From NCBI GenBank assembly GCA_963745775.1, contig CAVUYY010000013.1, forward strand, positions 62,001-126,000: DNA of 64,000 nucleotides. The letters are read 5' to 3'. Below are positions 27,440-35,399 of this stretch, one piece after another. How positions within the stretch are numbered: position 1 is the stretch's first letter; each line of letters opens with the position of its first letter. The notes below the pieces were generated by a model. That model was not told the DNA's origin, made no database searches, and saw only the letters and a list, made by a program, of their open reading frames with translations. The position numbers and the translations under genes are program-made. The stretch is from Gaiellasilicea sp963745775. GTDB taxonomy: Bacteria; Actinomycetota; Thermoleophilia; Gaiellales; Gaiellaceae.

Positions 27440-28872
27440 CCGGAACGAAGCAGCGCGCCGTCGCCCTCGGCCGAGACCGGGGCGACGAGCGCGCGCTGGA
27501 GCGAGCCGGGCTCCAGGCCGCTCGCGCTCGAGATGTCGGTCGAGCCGAGGAGGAATGCTCCCGGCCGCGGCGCGGTCGCCGAGGCGGGCACGGGCGGCGC
27601 CCAGCCACGACCGGCGGCGAACGAGACATCGACGAGTCGTCGCCAGGCCGTCAGGTAGGCCTGCGGATTCACGACCCCGTCGTAGCCGAGCGGCAGCAGT
27701 GCCACCGGATGAATCTCGAAATGGAGGTGGTACGGGGTGCCCTGCGCGTCGCCGGTGTTGCCGACGAAGCCGATCACCTGCCCGGCCTTCACCTCTCTGC
27801 CGTTCACGGCGAGCGGCGAGAACGCCGAGAGGTGGGCGTAGTAGAACTGGTTGCCGGAACGGTCCCGCAACCAGAAGCGATAGCCGCCGATGTCGTTCCA
27901 GCCCACGGAGAAGACGGTGCCGTCGGCGATCGCAAGGATCGGGGCGCCGAGGGGGGCGAAGATGTCGGCACCGTGATGCCACGTCACGACGGCCCGGGCC
28001 GCGCCGTACGTGTCGGAGAAGGACGACGGCCCGTAGACCGGGAAGACGTAGCCGCCGGGAGAGAGCGGCGCAGAGATGTCCGTCGGCGGCGTGCGCACCT
28101 TGGGGACCGGATCCTTGCCCGGCTCGGGCGGCTTGGGCAGCTTCGCGCCCTTGCCGGTGCGGCCCGGAGTCGCACGAGGCTTGGCGGGTTGCGGCTTCGC
28201 GATGGTCGTGATCGGCGGCTCGGCGGTCGGCGCGGGCGCTGCGATCGCGGTCTCCGCGTGACCGATCAGGATCTCGGTTCCCGCCGGCAGGCCGGCATGC
28301 TCGGCGCTCAGCGAGACCCGCACCGCCGTGACCGACGCGCGGCCGGTGACGGTCGCGCCCGCAGAGCGCTCGGCGCCGCCTTCGAGGAGGACGAGCGTGC
28401 CCCAGTCGCCGAGCGCAACGCGCTGGTTCGGAGCGACGCCGACAGCCTGGCCCAGGGCGACCACGTTCGTCACGGCAGACCCGGTCGTGTCGGCGGCGAA
28501 GCTCGAGGCCCGAGCTCGACCGGCCACGCTGTCGATCGTGATCTCGCCGTTGAAGAGGCTGATCCCGAGCACATCCGTCACGGCAAACGAGGCCGCGCCG
28601 GCATCCGTCAGGGCTGAGGCGCTCGACGAGAGCGCGCCCGTGCGTGCGACCGAGCCGTCGGCGGGATAGACGAACGCGTCGCCGACGGAGGTGTCGGCAG
28701 CGCCGGGGGCAGACGCTCCACCCGCGCTCGCGCCTCCCTGACCCGGCACGACGACGCTGATCGCGTACGCGCTTGCCGATGCCGTGGGCGTCTCGGCCGT
28801 GCTGCCGGAACCCGCGCCGAGAGCGGCGAGCGCCAGTGCCAGGACGAGCAACGTTGCGAGCCTGCGGTTCAC
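27436..28872 (-). CDS. Exported M23 (LytM-type) peptidase
   Basis: Signal peptide RRLATLLVLALALAALGAGS, then about 250 residues of beta-rich, Ala/Gly-rich sequence and a Pro/Lys-rich linker (PGRTGKGAKLPKPPEPGKDP). A C-terminal M23 domain carries zinc ligands in WHHGADIFAPLG (His...Asp) and YHLHFEIHP (His-x-His), the set used by peptidoglycan endopeptidases; it may also be an inactive LytM activator. The start is GTG 28872, after GGGGG; an upstream GTG at 28926 would add 18 residues before the signal. Convergent with the YtxH-like gene (4-nt overlap). Confidence 0.88.
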   Translation of the reverse strand: MNRRLATLLVLALALAALGAGSGSTAETPTASASAYAISVVVPGQGGASAGGASAPGAADTSVGDAFVYPADGSVARTGALSSSASALTDAGAASFAVTDVLGISLFNGEITIDSVAGRARASSFAADTTGSAVTNVVALGQAVGVAPNQRVALGDWGTLVLLEGGAERSAGATVTGRASVTAVRVSLSAEHAGLPAGTEILIGHAETAIAAPAPTAEPPITTIAKPQPAKPRATPGRTGKGAKLPKPPEPGKDPVPKVRTPPTDISAPLSPGGYVFPVYGPSSFSDTYGAARAVVTWHHGADIFAPLGAPILAIADGTVFSVGWNDIGGYRFWLRDRSGNQFYYAHLSAFSPLAVNGREVKAGQVIGFVGNTGDAQGTPYHLHFEIHPVALLPLGYDGVVNPQAYLTAWRRLVDVSFAAGRGWAPPVPASATAPRPGAFLLGSTDISSASGLEPGSLQRALVAPVSAEGDGALLRSG

Positions 28873-28938
28873 GATCCCCCGAGACGCTGGACATCCGACA
28901 CGAACACGTCGGCCCAGTGTAACCACGCCATAGTGAGA

Positions 28939-28955
28939 ATGAGAATCGCTCTCAT
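28939..28955. promoter_or_regulatory. Fur/Zur-type palindromic operator
   Basis: ATGAGA-N5-TCTCAT, a 17-bp interrupted palindrome 18 bp before the Fur-family start, also containing the direct repeat GAGAATGAGAAT. A possible -10 (TAGACT, 28957-28962) begins 1 bp after it, so binding there would block the promoter. It resembles A/T-flanked Zur/Fur boxes and lies next to a metal regulator and a ZIP transporter, pointing to autoregulation by metal. Confidence 0.6.
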
Positions 28956-28973
28956 GTAGACTCGCACGCTTCG

Positions 28974-29402
28974 ATGTCCGACGAACCGACCCATTCGAAC
29001 CTGGCTCTTCCGCACGGAACGCGCCTCACCTCCCAGCGCCGAGTGCTGCTGGGTCTCGTCGCCGGCTGGCGCGGCAGCTTCACCGTCGCCGATCTCCACG
29101 AACGCGCGCGGCAGGACGAGCCCGGGATCGGATTGGCAACGACCTACCGGACCGTCGAGCTCCTGCGCTCGAGCGGCGCCGTCCAGCCCTTGCTCGGCCA
29201 TCCGCTCGTCGGAGAGGGCCAGCACGTCTACGTGCGCTGCCGGCCGGAGCACCACCATCACCTCGTCTGCACGAGCTGCGGCGGAGTCGAGGAGACGGAG
29301 CTCTGCGCCGTGCCGCCCGCCGAGGAGCTGCAACGGCTGCACGGGTTTCGGCCGGCGGGTCACGAGCTCGACATCTACGGCACGTGCGAGCGGTGCGCTT
29401 GA
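28974..29402 (+). CDS. Fur-family metalloregulator, probably Zur
   Basis: A 142-residue repressor: N-terminal winged helix (RLTSQRRVLLGLVAGWRGSFTVADLHERA, recognition region GLATTYRTVELL), then a metal-binding dimer domain with HHHHLVCTSCGG and the second Cys pair CERC, which form the structural zinc site. The next gene, overlapping by 4 nt, is a ZIP-type importer, so zinc is the likely signal; iron or manganese cannot be ruled out. A palindromic operator lies in its own promoter. Confidence 0.9.
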   Translation: MSDEPTHSNLALPHGTRLTSQRRVLLGLVAGWRGSFTVADLHERARQDEPGIGLATTYRTVELLRSSGAVQPLLGHPLVGEGQHVYVRCRPEHHHHLVCTSCGGVEETELCAVPPAEELQRLHGFRPAGHELDIYGTCERCA

Positions 29403-30124
29403 CGGAGAGCTGGATCGCGATTCCGCTCGCCGGCTTGACGGTCGTCTCGACCCTCGCAGGCGGCTTCGTGGCCCTCCGGCTTGCGAAGGAGCTGACGACG
29501 GCGATCGCGCTGAGCGGAGGAGTCGTCGTCGCGGTGGCGCTCTTCCATGTGCTTCCGGAGTCGATCGAGGCGGTCGACGACCCACAGCGGGTCGGTCTCC
29601 TCGTGGGAATCGGGTTCCTGGTCTTCTTCGTGGCCGAACGACTGCTCGTCCTGCACCATCGCGACGACGCGGAGCAGGCGAGGGCCCATGCCCACGTCGG
29701 CGCGTTCGGCGCGGCGGGACTCTCGCTGCACAGCTTCATCGACGGCCTGGGGATCGGGCTCGCGTTCGACCTCTCGCCGTCGACCGGCTTCCTCGTCTTC
29801 GTGGCGGTGATCTCGCACGACTTCGCGGACGGCCTGAACACGGTCGGCTTCGTGCTGCGCCAGTCGGGCGACCGCGCCCGCGCCGTGCGCTGGCTCACGG
29901 TCGATGCCCTCGCGCCGCTCGCGGGGGCGATCATCGGCTCGACGCTCTCCATCTCGGAGGCACAGCTCGGCGCCGCGCTTGCGGTCTACGCCGGCTTCTT
30001 CCTCTTCATGGGCGCGACCGACCTCCTTCCTCACGCGCACGAGCACCCCTCGGGGAAACGCGTGCTCCTGACGGTCGGCGGATTCGCGGCGATCCTGCTC
30101 ACGAGCCTGATCGCGAGCCATTGA
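29399..30124 (+). CDS. ZIP-family metal transporter
   Basis: About 241 residues, seven to eight membrane helices. The metal path motifs are HSFIDGLGIGLAF (helix 4) and SHDFADGLNTVGFV (helix 5), the paired His/Asp signature of ZIP proteins, with a His/Asp-rich cytosolic loop (HHRDDAEQARAHAHVG). The start could be TTG 29399 (overlapping the Fur stop as TTGA) or GTG 29393 or 29384; none has a strong site. Co-transcription with the regulator suggests zinc import under Zur control. Confidence 0.88.
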   Translation: MTESWIAIPLAGLTVVSTLAGGFVALRLAKELTTAIALSGGVVVAVALFHVLPESIEAVDDPQRVGLLVGIGFLVFFVAERLLVLHHRDDAEQARAHAHVGAFGAAGLSLHSFIDGLGIGLAFDLSPSTGFLVFVAVISHDFADGLNTVGFVLRQSGDRARAVRWLTVDALAPLAGAIIGSTLSISEAQLGAALAVYAGFFLFMGATDLLPHAHEHPSGKRVLLTVGGFAAILLTSLIASH

Positions 30125-30128
30125 CCGT

Positions 30129-30527
30129 CTAGTGCTTCTCGAGCTCCCGTCGGGCGAAGGTGCGAAAGCGCTCTCGGGCGTCCTCGTCTGGCCCGAGCGA
30201 CTCCTCGCGGACGTACCTGGGATCGGCTGCGATCTCCTCGGCCACCGCCCGCACCTCGTGCGCCACGGCCGCCTTGTGCGCCGGATCCTTGAGCAGTAGC
30301 TCGATCCAGGTCTCGGTGCCGTCGTAGGGAGGCAGGTCGCTCTCGACGAGCAGCTCCCCGAGCTTCATCCCGACGCGAATGTAGGCGAAGGTGCGAAAGG
30401 CCAGGATGCGCTGGGGCGAGCCCACGAGCCGCGCGATCTCCGGATCCTCGTCCTGGAGCTGGGCGACGATGCTCCCGATCGGCTCGTCGACGAGCGGGAG
30501 CCAGATCTCCTCGTGCTCATCCGTCAT
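30129..30527 (-). CDS. Conserved-looking protein of unknown function
   Basis: A 132-residue acidic, mostly helical soluble protein (MTDEHEEIWLPLVDEPIGS to RFRTFARRELEKH), no signal or membrane segment, no Cys. I do not recognise the family. ATG 30527 is the sensible start; the frame upstream is low-complexity Arg/Ser/Pro and overlaps the permease gene. The 11-nt overlap with the TauE half gene suggests one transcript. Confidence 0.6.
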   Translation of the reverse strand: MTDEHEEIWLPLVDEPIGSIVAQLQDEDPEIARLVGSPQRILAFRTFAYIRVGMKLGELLVESDLPPYDGTETWIELLLKDPAHKAAVAHEVRAVAEEIAADPRYVREESLGPDEDARERFRTFARRELEKH

Positions 30528-30915
30528 CGGACGCAGCATAGGCCGCAGGGCGACGCGAGCGCCAGGCGAGTTGGGCCGCGACGAGCAGGAGCAGCGCGGC
30601 GAAGAGGCGTCGGAGCGTCGCCTCGGAGAGCGTGGTGGCGATCTGAACTCCGACCTCCACACCCGCGATCGACGCGAGCCCGATCACAGCGGCCGTGCGC
30701 CAGCGGACGTTGCCGTACTGCCGCTGGCGCCAGGTGCCGGCCGCGACGGTGGGGAGGATCGCGAGGAGGGACGTGGCCTCGGCGTCGAGCTGCCCGAGCC
30801 CGAGCCCGACGAGCGTCGGGACGAAGAGAATCCCGCCGCCGACCCCGAACAAACCCGCGAGAACCCCGGCTCCGAAACCCAGGAGCACCGCGAGCGCGAT
30901 CGTTGTCGCGCTCAC
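30517..30915 (-). CDS. Half-size TauE/SafE permease (second of pair)
   Basis: A 132-residue protein with four membrane helices and the TauE/SafE motif GVLAGLFGVGGGILFVPTLV. Usual family members are about 250 residues with two such repeats; here each repeat is a separate gene. It starts at GTG 30915, whose GTGA overlaps the first half gene's stop. Family members export sulfite, sulfoacetate or related organic anions; the substrate here is unknown. Confidence 0.85.
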   Translation of the reverse strand: MSATTIALAVLLGFGAGVLAGLFGVGGGILFVPTLVGLGLGQLDAEATSLLAILPTVAAGTWRQRQYGNVRWRTAAVIGLASIAGVEVGVQIATTLSEATLRRLFAALLLLVAAQLAWRSRRPAAYAASDDG

Positions 30916-31256
30916 ACGAGCAACCAGACCGCGAGCGAAGCGAGCAGCACGGCGAACCCGAGTGTCAGCGGTCGCGCGTCGAGGCGCTGCGCGAGCGTTG
31001 CGCCGACAACCGCCCCGGCCGCGGCCGGCAGACCGACCAGCGCGGCGTGACCGACGTCGAGATGCCCCTCGAAGCCGTACCTCGTCGCCCCGGCGAGGGC
31101 CGTGATCCCGATCGCCGCGAGCGAGGTCGCGGTCGCGACGTGAGCGGGAAAAGCGACGAGGAGGATCAGGAGCGGCACGATCACGGTTCCACCGCCGACG
31201 CCGAGCAGCGCGCTGAAGAGACCAGCAACAATGCCGATCAGGATGAGCCGCGGCAT
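30912..31256 (-). CDS. Half-size TauE/SafE permease (first of pair)
   Basis: A 114-residue protein with four helices and motif GLFSALLGVGGGTVIVPLLI, matching the other half repeat of the TauE/SafE fold. It is translated just before its partner with a 4-nt overlap, so a hetero-oligomer of two halves is likely. No frameshift joining the two is seen: the first half ends with a normal hydrophobic helix and the second has its own start. Confidence 0.85.
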   Translation of the reverse strand: MPRLILIGIVAGLFSALLGVGGGTVIVPLLILLVAFPAHVATATSLAAIGITALAGATRYGFEGHLDVGHAALVGLPAAAGAVVGATLAQRLDARPLTLGFAVLLASLAVWLLV

Positions 31257-31273
31257 CGTCGTATCCTAGGCCG

Positions 31274-31990
31274 GTGGCCGGAGCCGACCTGATCGCGGAG
31301 CTGGCCCGGGAGCCCGAGCGGACCGCGCTCCTCCTCGACGTCGACGGCGTGCTGGCCCCGATCGTGGACGTGCCGCACGAGGCGACCGTGCCGGAGGAGA
31401 CGCGGGCCGAGTTGCGCAGGCTGCACGCCCGTTACGCGCTCGTCGCCTGCATCAGCGGGCGCGCCGGGACGGATGCTCGACGCGTCGTCGGGCTCGACGA
31501 GCTCGTGTACGTCGGCGAGCACGGGCTCGAGCTCGTCCCGGAGGCGTCTGCGTGGAGCGAGAGGCTGCTGGGGTTCGCTGCGACCGTCGACTGGGAGGAT
31601 GTCGAGCGAAAACCGCTGACGGTCACCTTCCACTACCGCCGGGCAGAGGACGATGCGGAGGCGCTGCGCATGCTCGAGGCGGTCGCGACCCGTGCTCGCG
31701 CGGAGGGCTTTGTCGCCCGGTTCGGCCGGAAAGTGCTCGAGTTGCGGCCGCCGCTCGCCGCGCACAAGGGCACGGCCGTCGCCCATCTGCTTGGCGAGCG
31801 ACGGCTGGAACGGGCTCTGTATGCGGGCGACGACACGACCGACCTCGACGCGTTCCAGGCGCTCGCGGGCCTCGAGCTCGGCGTGGCGGTGGCGGTGGCG
31901 TCCGCCGAAGGCCCGCCGGAGCTGCGCGAGGCCGCCGACGTCGTGGTCGGCAGCCCCGCGGAGCTCCTCGAGCTGTTGCGCGAGCTCTAG
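31274..31990 (+). CDS. otsB: Trehalose-6-phosphate phosphatase
   Basis: A 238-residue HAD-superfamily phosphatase that makes trehalose from trehalose-6-phosphate. Motif I LLLDVDGVLAP (the nucleophile Asp and +2 Asp), motif II CISGR, a cap region, and motif IV YAGDDTTDLDAF. Start GTG 31274, 17 bp from the divergent permease start. No otsA synthase is adjacent, so the substrate enzyme lies elsewhere. Confidence 0.9.
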   Translation: MAGADLIAELAREPERTALLLDVDGVLAPIVDVPHEATVPEETRAELRRLHARYALVACISGRAGTDARRVVGLDELVYVGEHGLELVPEASAWSERLLGFAATVDWEDVERKPLTVTFHYRRAEDDAEALRMLEAVATRARAEGFVARFGRKVLELRPPLAAHKGTAVAHLLGERRLERALYAGDDTTDLDAFQALAGLELGVAVAVASAEGPPELREAADVVVGSPAELLELLREL

Positions 31991-33423
31991 GCCGCTTCGA
32001 GCGAGGGCACGAGCTCCGTCTCCGCCGAGAGCTCCTCGCGGCGGATCAACGTCATCGAGACGACGATCCCGAGCGCGGCGACGACCGCCGCGGCCCAAAA
32101 CGCCCCCTGGAAGCCGTCGACGAGGGCGACCGGCTGGGCCGCGCCGTCCTCGGCAGCACTGGTGGTGAGGTTGATCGCGACCGCGGAGAGCGCCGCGATC
32201 CCGAGCGCCCCGCCGATCTGCTGCGAGGTGTTGATCAGGCCGGAGGCGAGCCCGGCCTCTGCCGGCTGTACACCCGCGAGCGCGGCGATCGAGATCGGGA
32301 CGAACGAGAACCCGAGCGCGACGCCGATCAGCAGGAAACCGGGCAGGAGATCGCCGAGATACGTGCCGTCGACGGACACCTGCGTGAAGTAGAGAAGCCC
32401 GGCGGTGAGGAACGCCATTCCCGCGATCAGGACCGGCTTGACACCGACCTTGGTCACGAGCTGGGCGGCGACCCCCGACCAGAGGATCGCGGTTCCGGCC
32501 ACCGCGAGGTATCCGATCCCGGTCTTCATCGCCGAATACCCGAGCACCTGCTGCATGTAGAGCGTCAGCATCAGGAACATCCCGAAGAGCGCGGTTCCGA
32601 GGATGAACCCGGCAACGTTCGCGCCCAGAATCGTGCTCGTGCGCAGGATCCCGAAGCGCATCAGCGGCTCGGGGTGACGCCGCTCCCAGGCGACGAACCC
32701 GGCGAGAAGCGCGCCTGCGGCCGCGAAGAGCGACCACGTCGTGGCCGAGCCCCAGCCGTAGTCGTTCGCCTTGGTGATCGCGAACACGAGCGTCATCAGA
32801 CCGCTCGTGACGAGCACGGCGCCGAGTGCGTCGAAGCTCTTGACGCGCGCGTCGCGACTCTCCTCGAGGAGCATCGGGGTGAAGATGAGCCCGGCCAGCC
32901 CGATCGGGATGTTGACGTAGAAGATCCACTCCCAGCTGAGCGTGTCCGTGATCACGCCACCAAGCAGGACGCCTGCCGCGGCCCCGAAGCCACCGACGGC
33001 GCCCCACACGCCAAGCGCGATGTTGCGTTCCTTGCCCTCGGCGAAGGTCGTCGTCAGGATCGAGAGCGCCGCCGGGGAGATCACCGCTGCGCCGAGACCC
33101 TGCAGCGCGCGCGCCGCGATCAGCGAGCCCTCACTCCACGCCAGGCCGGCGAGCAACGAAGCCACGGTGAAGAGGATCAGGCCGGCGATGAAGATCCGGC
33201 GCCGGCCGAGAATGTCGGCGAGCCTGCCGCCGAGGAGCAGGAACCCGCCGAAGAAGAGCGCGTAGGCGCTGATCACCCATTGCAGGTTCTCCTGCGAGAA
33301 GCCCAGGTCGAGCTTGATCGAGGGGAGGGCGACGTTCACGATCGCGATGTCGAGCACGACCATGAACTGGACGAGGCTCAGGAGAGCCAGTGCGAACCAT
33401 CTCTTGTTGGTCGAAGCAACCAT
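31987..33423 (-). CDS. MFS drug exporter, DHA2 (14-helix) type
   Basis: A 478-residue EmrB/QacA-like proton antiporter. It opens FALALLSLVQFMVVLDIAIVNVALPSIK, has motif A GGRLADILGRRRIF, motif C-like GAVGGFGAAAGVLLGGVI, and fourteen hydrophobic helices. It is divergent from an HxlR regulator with shared palindromic sites in the 88-bp space, so it is likely the regulator's target. The substrate is unknown. It overlaps the convergent otsB by 4 nt. Confidence 0.92.
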   Translation of the reverse strand: MVASTNKRWFALALLSLVQFMVVLDIAIVNVALPSIKLDLGFSQENLQWVISAYALFFGGFLLLGGRLADILGRRRIFIAGLILFTVASLLAGLAWSEGSLIAARALQGLGAAVISPAALSILTTTFAEGKERNIALGVWGAVGGFGAAAGVLLGGVITDTLSWEWIFYVNIPIGLAGLIFTPMLLEESRDARVKSFDALGAVLVTSGLMTLVFAITKANDYGWGSATTWSLFAAAGALLAGFVAWERRHPEPLMRFGILRTSTILGANVAGFILGTALFGMFLMLTLYMQQVLGYSAMKTGIGYLAVAGTAILWSGVAAQLVTKVGVKPVLIAGMAFLTAGLLYFTQVSVDGTYLGDLLPGFLLIGVALGFSFVPISIAALAGVQPAEAGLASGLINTSQQIGGALGIAALSAVAINLTTSAAEDGAAQPVALVDGFQGAFWAAAVVAALGIVVSMTLIRREELSAETELVPSLEAA

Positions 33424-33451
33424 TTCTTCCCTTCCGCGGTATGCTGAGAGC

Positions 33452-33508
33452 TTGTGAAGTTACAGCATGTGCTTGCGAAATGCAAGTAACTTCTATAGAT
33501 TGTGAAGT
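33452..33508. promoter_or_regulatory. Palindromic operator region between MFS and HxlR genes
   Basis: GAAGTTAC (33456-33463) and GTAACTTC (33486-33493) form perfect 8-bp arms. Within them lies CTTGC-N5-GCAAG (33472-33486). The 9-mer TTGTGAAGT occurs twice in direct order (33452-33460 and 33500-33508). Three GAAGT-type half sites over both promoters fit binding by the HxlR dimer. Confidence 0.55.
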
Positions 33509-33511
33509 GAG

Positions 33512-34120
33512 ATGAAGCGCTACGACCAGTACTGCCCGATCGCCCACTCGCTCGGCCTCGTCGGCGAGCGCTGGTCGCTGCTCGTGGTGCGCGAGCTGAT
33601 CGACGGGCCGAAGCGCTACACGGATCTCGTCGACGGGCTTCCGGGGATCGGCACCAACATTCTCGCGTCGCGCCTGCGAGATCTCGAGGCCGGCGGAATC
33701 GTCCAGAAGACGAAGCTGCCGCCGCCCGCGGCATCCACGGTCTACGAGCTCACCGCGTGCGGCGAGGAGCTCCGGCCCGTACTCCACGAGCTCGCGCGTT
33801 GGGGAGCACGCACCCTTGGTCCGCCGCCGGACGAGGCGTTGCGGCCGGGCTGGCTGCGGAACGCGCTCGAGATCGCGCTCTCACCCGTCGCGGGAACCGG
33901 CCGGATCGCCTTCCGCGTCGGGGGCGAAGAGGCTTCCGTCGTCGCCGGTCACGCGACTCCCGGGATCATCGAGGACTACGACGTCCTGGTCGAGACTGAT
34001 GCGACCGGCTTCTACCACCTGCTCGTAGACGGTTCGTCCGACGGCGTCCGCGTCGAAGGCGACCGCGAGCTGCTCGCCCGCGCGATCAACGCGGTGGCGA
34101 CAGAGCCGCTTCCCGTCTGA
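33512..34120 (+). CDS. HxlR-family regulator with SCP2-like tail
   Basis: A 202-residue protein. The N-terminal HxlR winged helix shows YDQYCPIAHSLGLVGERWSLLVVREL, with the Cys that acts as a redox or electrophile sensor in some family members, and the wing region PGIGTNILASRLRDLEAGGIV. The C-terminal 90 residues resemble an SCP2 sterol-carrier fold. It is divergent from the DHA2 exporter and probably controls it. It overlaps the convergent decarboxylase gene by 35 nt. Confidence 0.88.
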   Translation: MKRYDQYCPIAHSLGLVGERWSLLVVRELIDGPKRYTDLVDGLPGIGTNILASRLRDLEAGGIVQKTKLPPPAASTVYELTACGEELRPVLHELARWGARTLGPPPDEALRPGWLRNALEIALSPVAGTGRIAFRVGGEEASVVAGHATPGIIEDYDVLVETDATGFYHLLVDGSSDGVRVEGDRELLARAINAVATEPLPV

Positions 34121-35399
34121 GCACGTCCCACGCAAGGCGGACATCCGCCTCGGTCGTGCGGGCGCTGCCGACCGCGAGCCGGAGCACGTAGCGGCCGTTG
34201 ACCCTCGTGTGCGAGATGAAGATCTCCCCACTCGCGTTTGCTCGCTCGAGCAGCGCCTCGTTCTCCTCGTCGGAGCCTTCCCGCCGGAAGCAGACGAGCG
34301 AGAAATGGCGCGGTGCGGAGAGCTTCCAGCCGGGCTCAGCGCGGATCCAGCCCTCGAAGAGCTCGGCCAGCCGGATCGCCTCGCGGATCCGCTCCTGTAG
34401 CCCCTCCCGGCCGTAGCAGCGGAGGACGGCCCAGAGCTTGAGCGCGCGGAAGCGGCGGCCGAGCGCCGGGCTGTACTCGGAGAGGCTCGCAACCTCCTCG
34501 CTGACGCGGAGGTACTCGGGCACGAGGCTGAAGGCCGCGCGCAGATCGTCGGGGCGGCGCGTCCAGAGGGTCGAGCAGTCCATAGGGGTCACGAGCCACT
34601 TGTGCGGGTTCACGACGATCGAGTCGGCCCGCTCCCAGCCGGCGAAGTGATGCCGGAGCTCGGGACAGACCGCGGCCGAGCCCGCGTAGGCGGCATCGAC
34701 GTGGAGCCAGACGCCCTCCCGCTCGGCTGCCTCGGCCACCGCGGTCACCGGATCAACCGAGCTCGTGGACGTGGTTCCCACCGTCGCGACGACAGCGCAC
34801 GCCCCAGTGAGATCGAGCGCGTCCACCCGCAGGCGAAACGCGTCGTCCACGGGCGTCGCGCGCGGCTCGAGCTCGAGCAGGCGGCACGCCTTCTCGACCG
34901 ACGAGTGCGCGTGCTCGGAGCAGACGACGACGCGAGCGCCCGGCTTGGCGTGGCGAGCTGCGGCGAGCGCCGTCATCGTCGCGGTCGAGGCGGTGTCTTC
35001 GATATGGCCGTGCAGTCCGGGCGGCAGCCCGAGGAGCTGGGCGAGCCAGTCGAGCGTCACCTCCTCCAGCTCCTGCAGCGCAGGCGACGTCCGCCAGAGG
35101 ATCCCGACCTGGTTCAGACCCGCGATCAGGAGCTCGGCCAGGATTCCCGGCTCCGAGGCGGTGCTGACGAAGTAGGCGAAGAAGCGCGGGCTCTGCCAGT
35201 GGGTCAGGCCGGGCAAGAGAACGTCGTCGAGATCGCGGAGGACGTTCGCGAACGGCTCGGACTGCTCGGGCGGCGACGCGGGCAGCCGCGCGCGAATCTC
35301 CCCCGGCTCGACCTGCGCGAGCACCGGCAGCTCGCCGACGCGCTCGAGATAGGAGGCGACCCATTCCAGCGCCGCCGCACCGTCTTCGCGGAAGCTCAC
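34086..35399 (-). CDS. Aromatic-L-amino-acid decarboxylase family (PLP group II)
   Basis: A 437-residue PLP enzyme: THWQSPRFFAYFVST, EDTASTATMTALAAAR, HVDAAYAGSAAVCPELR (PLP-stacking His and Asp) and NPHKWLVTPMDCS with the Schiff-base Lys, closely as in tryptophan/DOPA decarboxylases. It converts an aromatic or similar amino acid to the amine and CO2; the exact substrate is open. It starts at GTG 35399, its GTGA overlapping the polX stop, so the two are translated together for no obvious reason. Confidence 0.9.
   Translation of the reverse strand: MSFREDGAAALEWVASYLERVGELPVLAQVEPGEIRARLPASPPEQSEPFANVLRDLDDVLLPGLTHWQSPRFFAYFVSTASEPGILAELLIAGLNQVGILWRTSPALQELEEVTLDWLAQLLGLPPGLHGHIEDTASTATMTALAAARHAKPGARVVVCSEHAHSSVEKACRLLELEPRATPVDDAFRLRVDALDLTGACAVVATVGTTSTSSVDPVTAVAEAAEREGVWLHVDAAYAGSAAVCPELRHHFAGWERADSIVVNPHKWLVTPMDCSTLWTRRPDDLRAAFSLVPEYLRVSEEVASLSEYSPALGRRFRALKLWAVLRCYGREGLQERIREAIRLAELFEGWIRAEPGWKLSAPRHFSLVCFRREGSDEENEALLERANASGEIFISHTRVNGRYVLRLAVGSARTTEADVRLAWDVLRREAALSPPR

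Noticed and set aside
33456..33493. Terminator hairpin
   Set aside because: It lies between divergent genes, not downstream of any, so operator function fits better.
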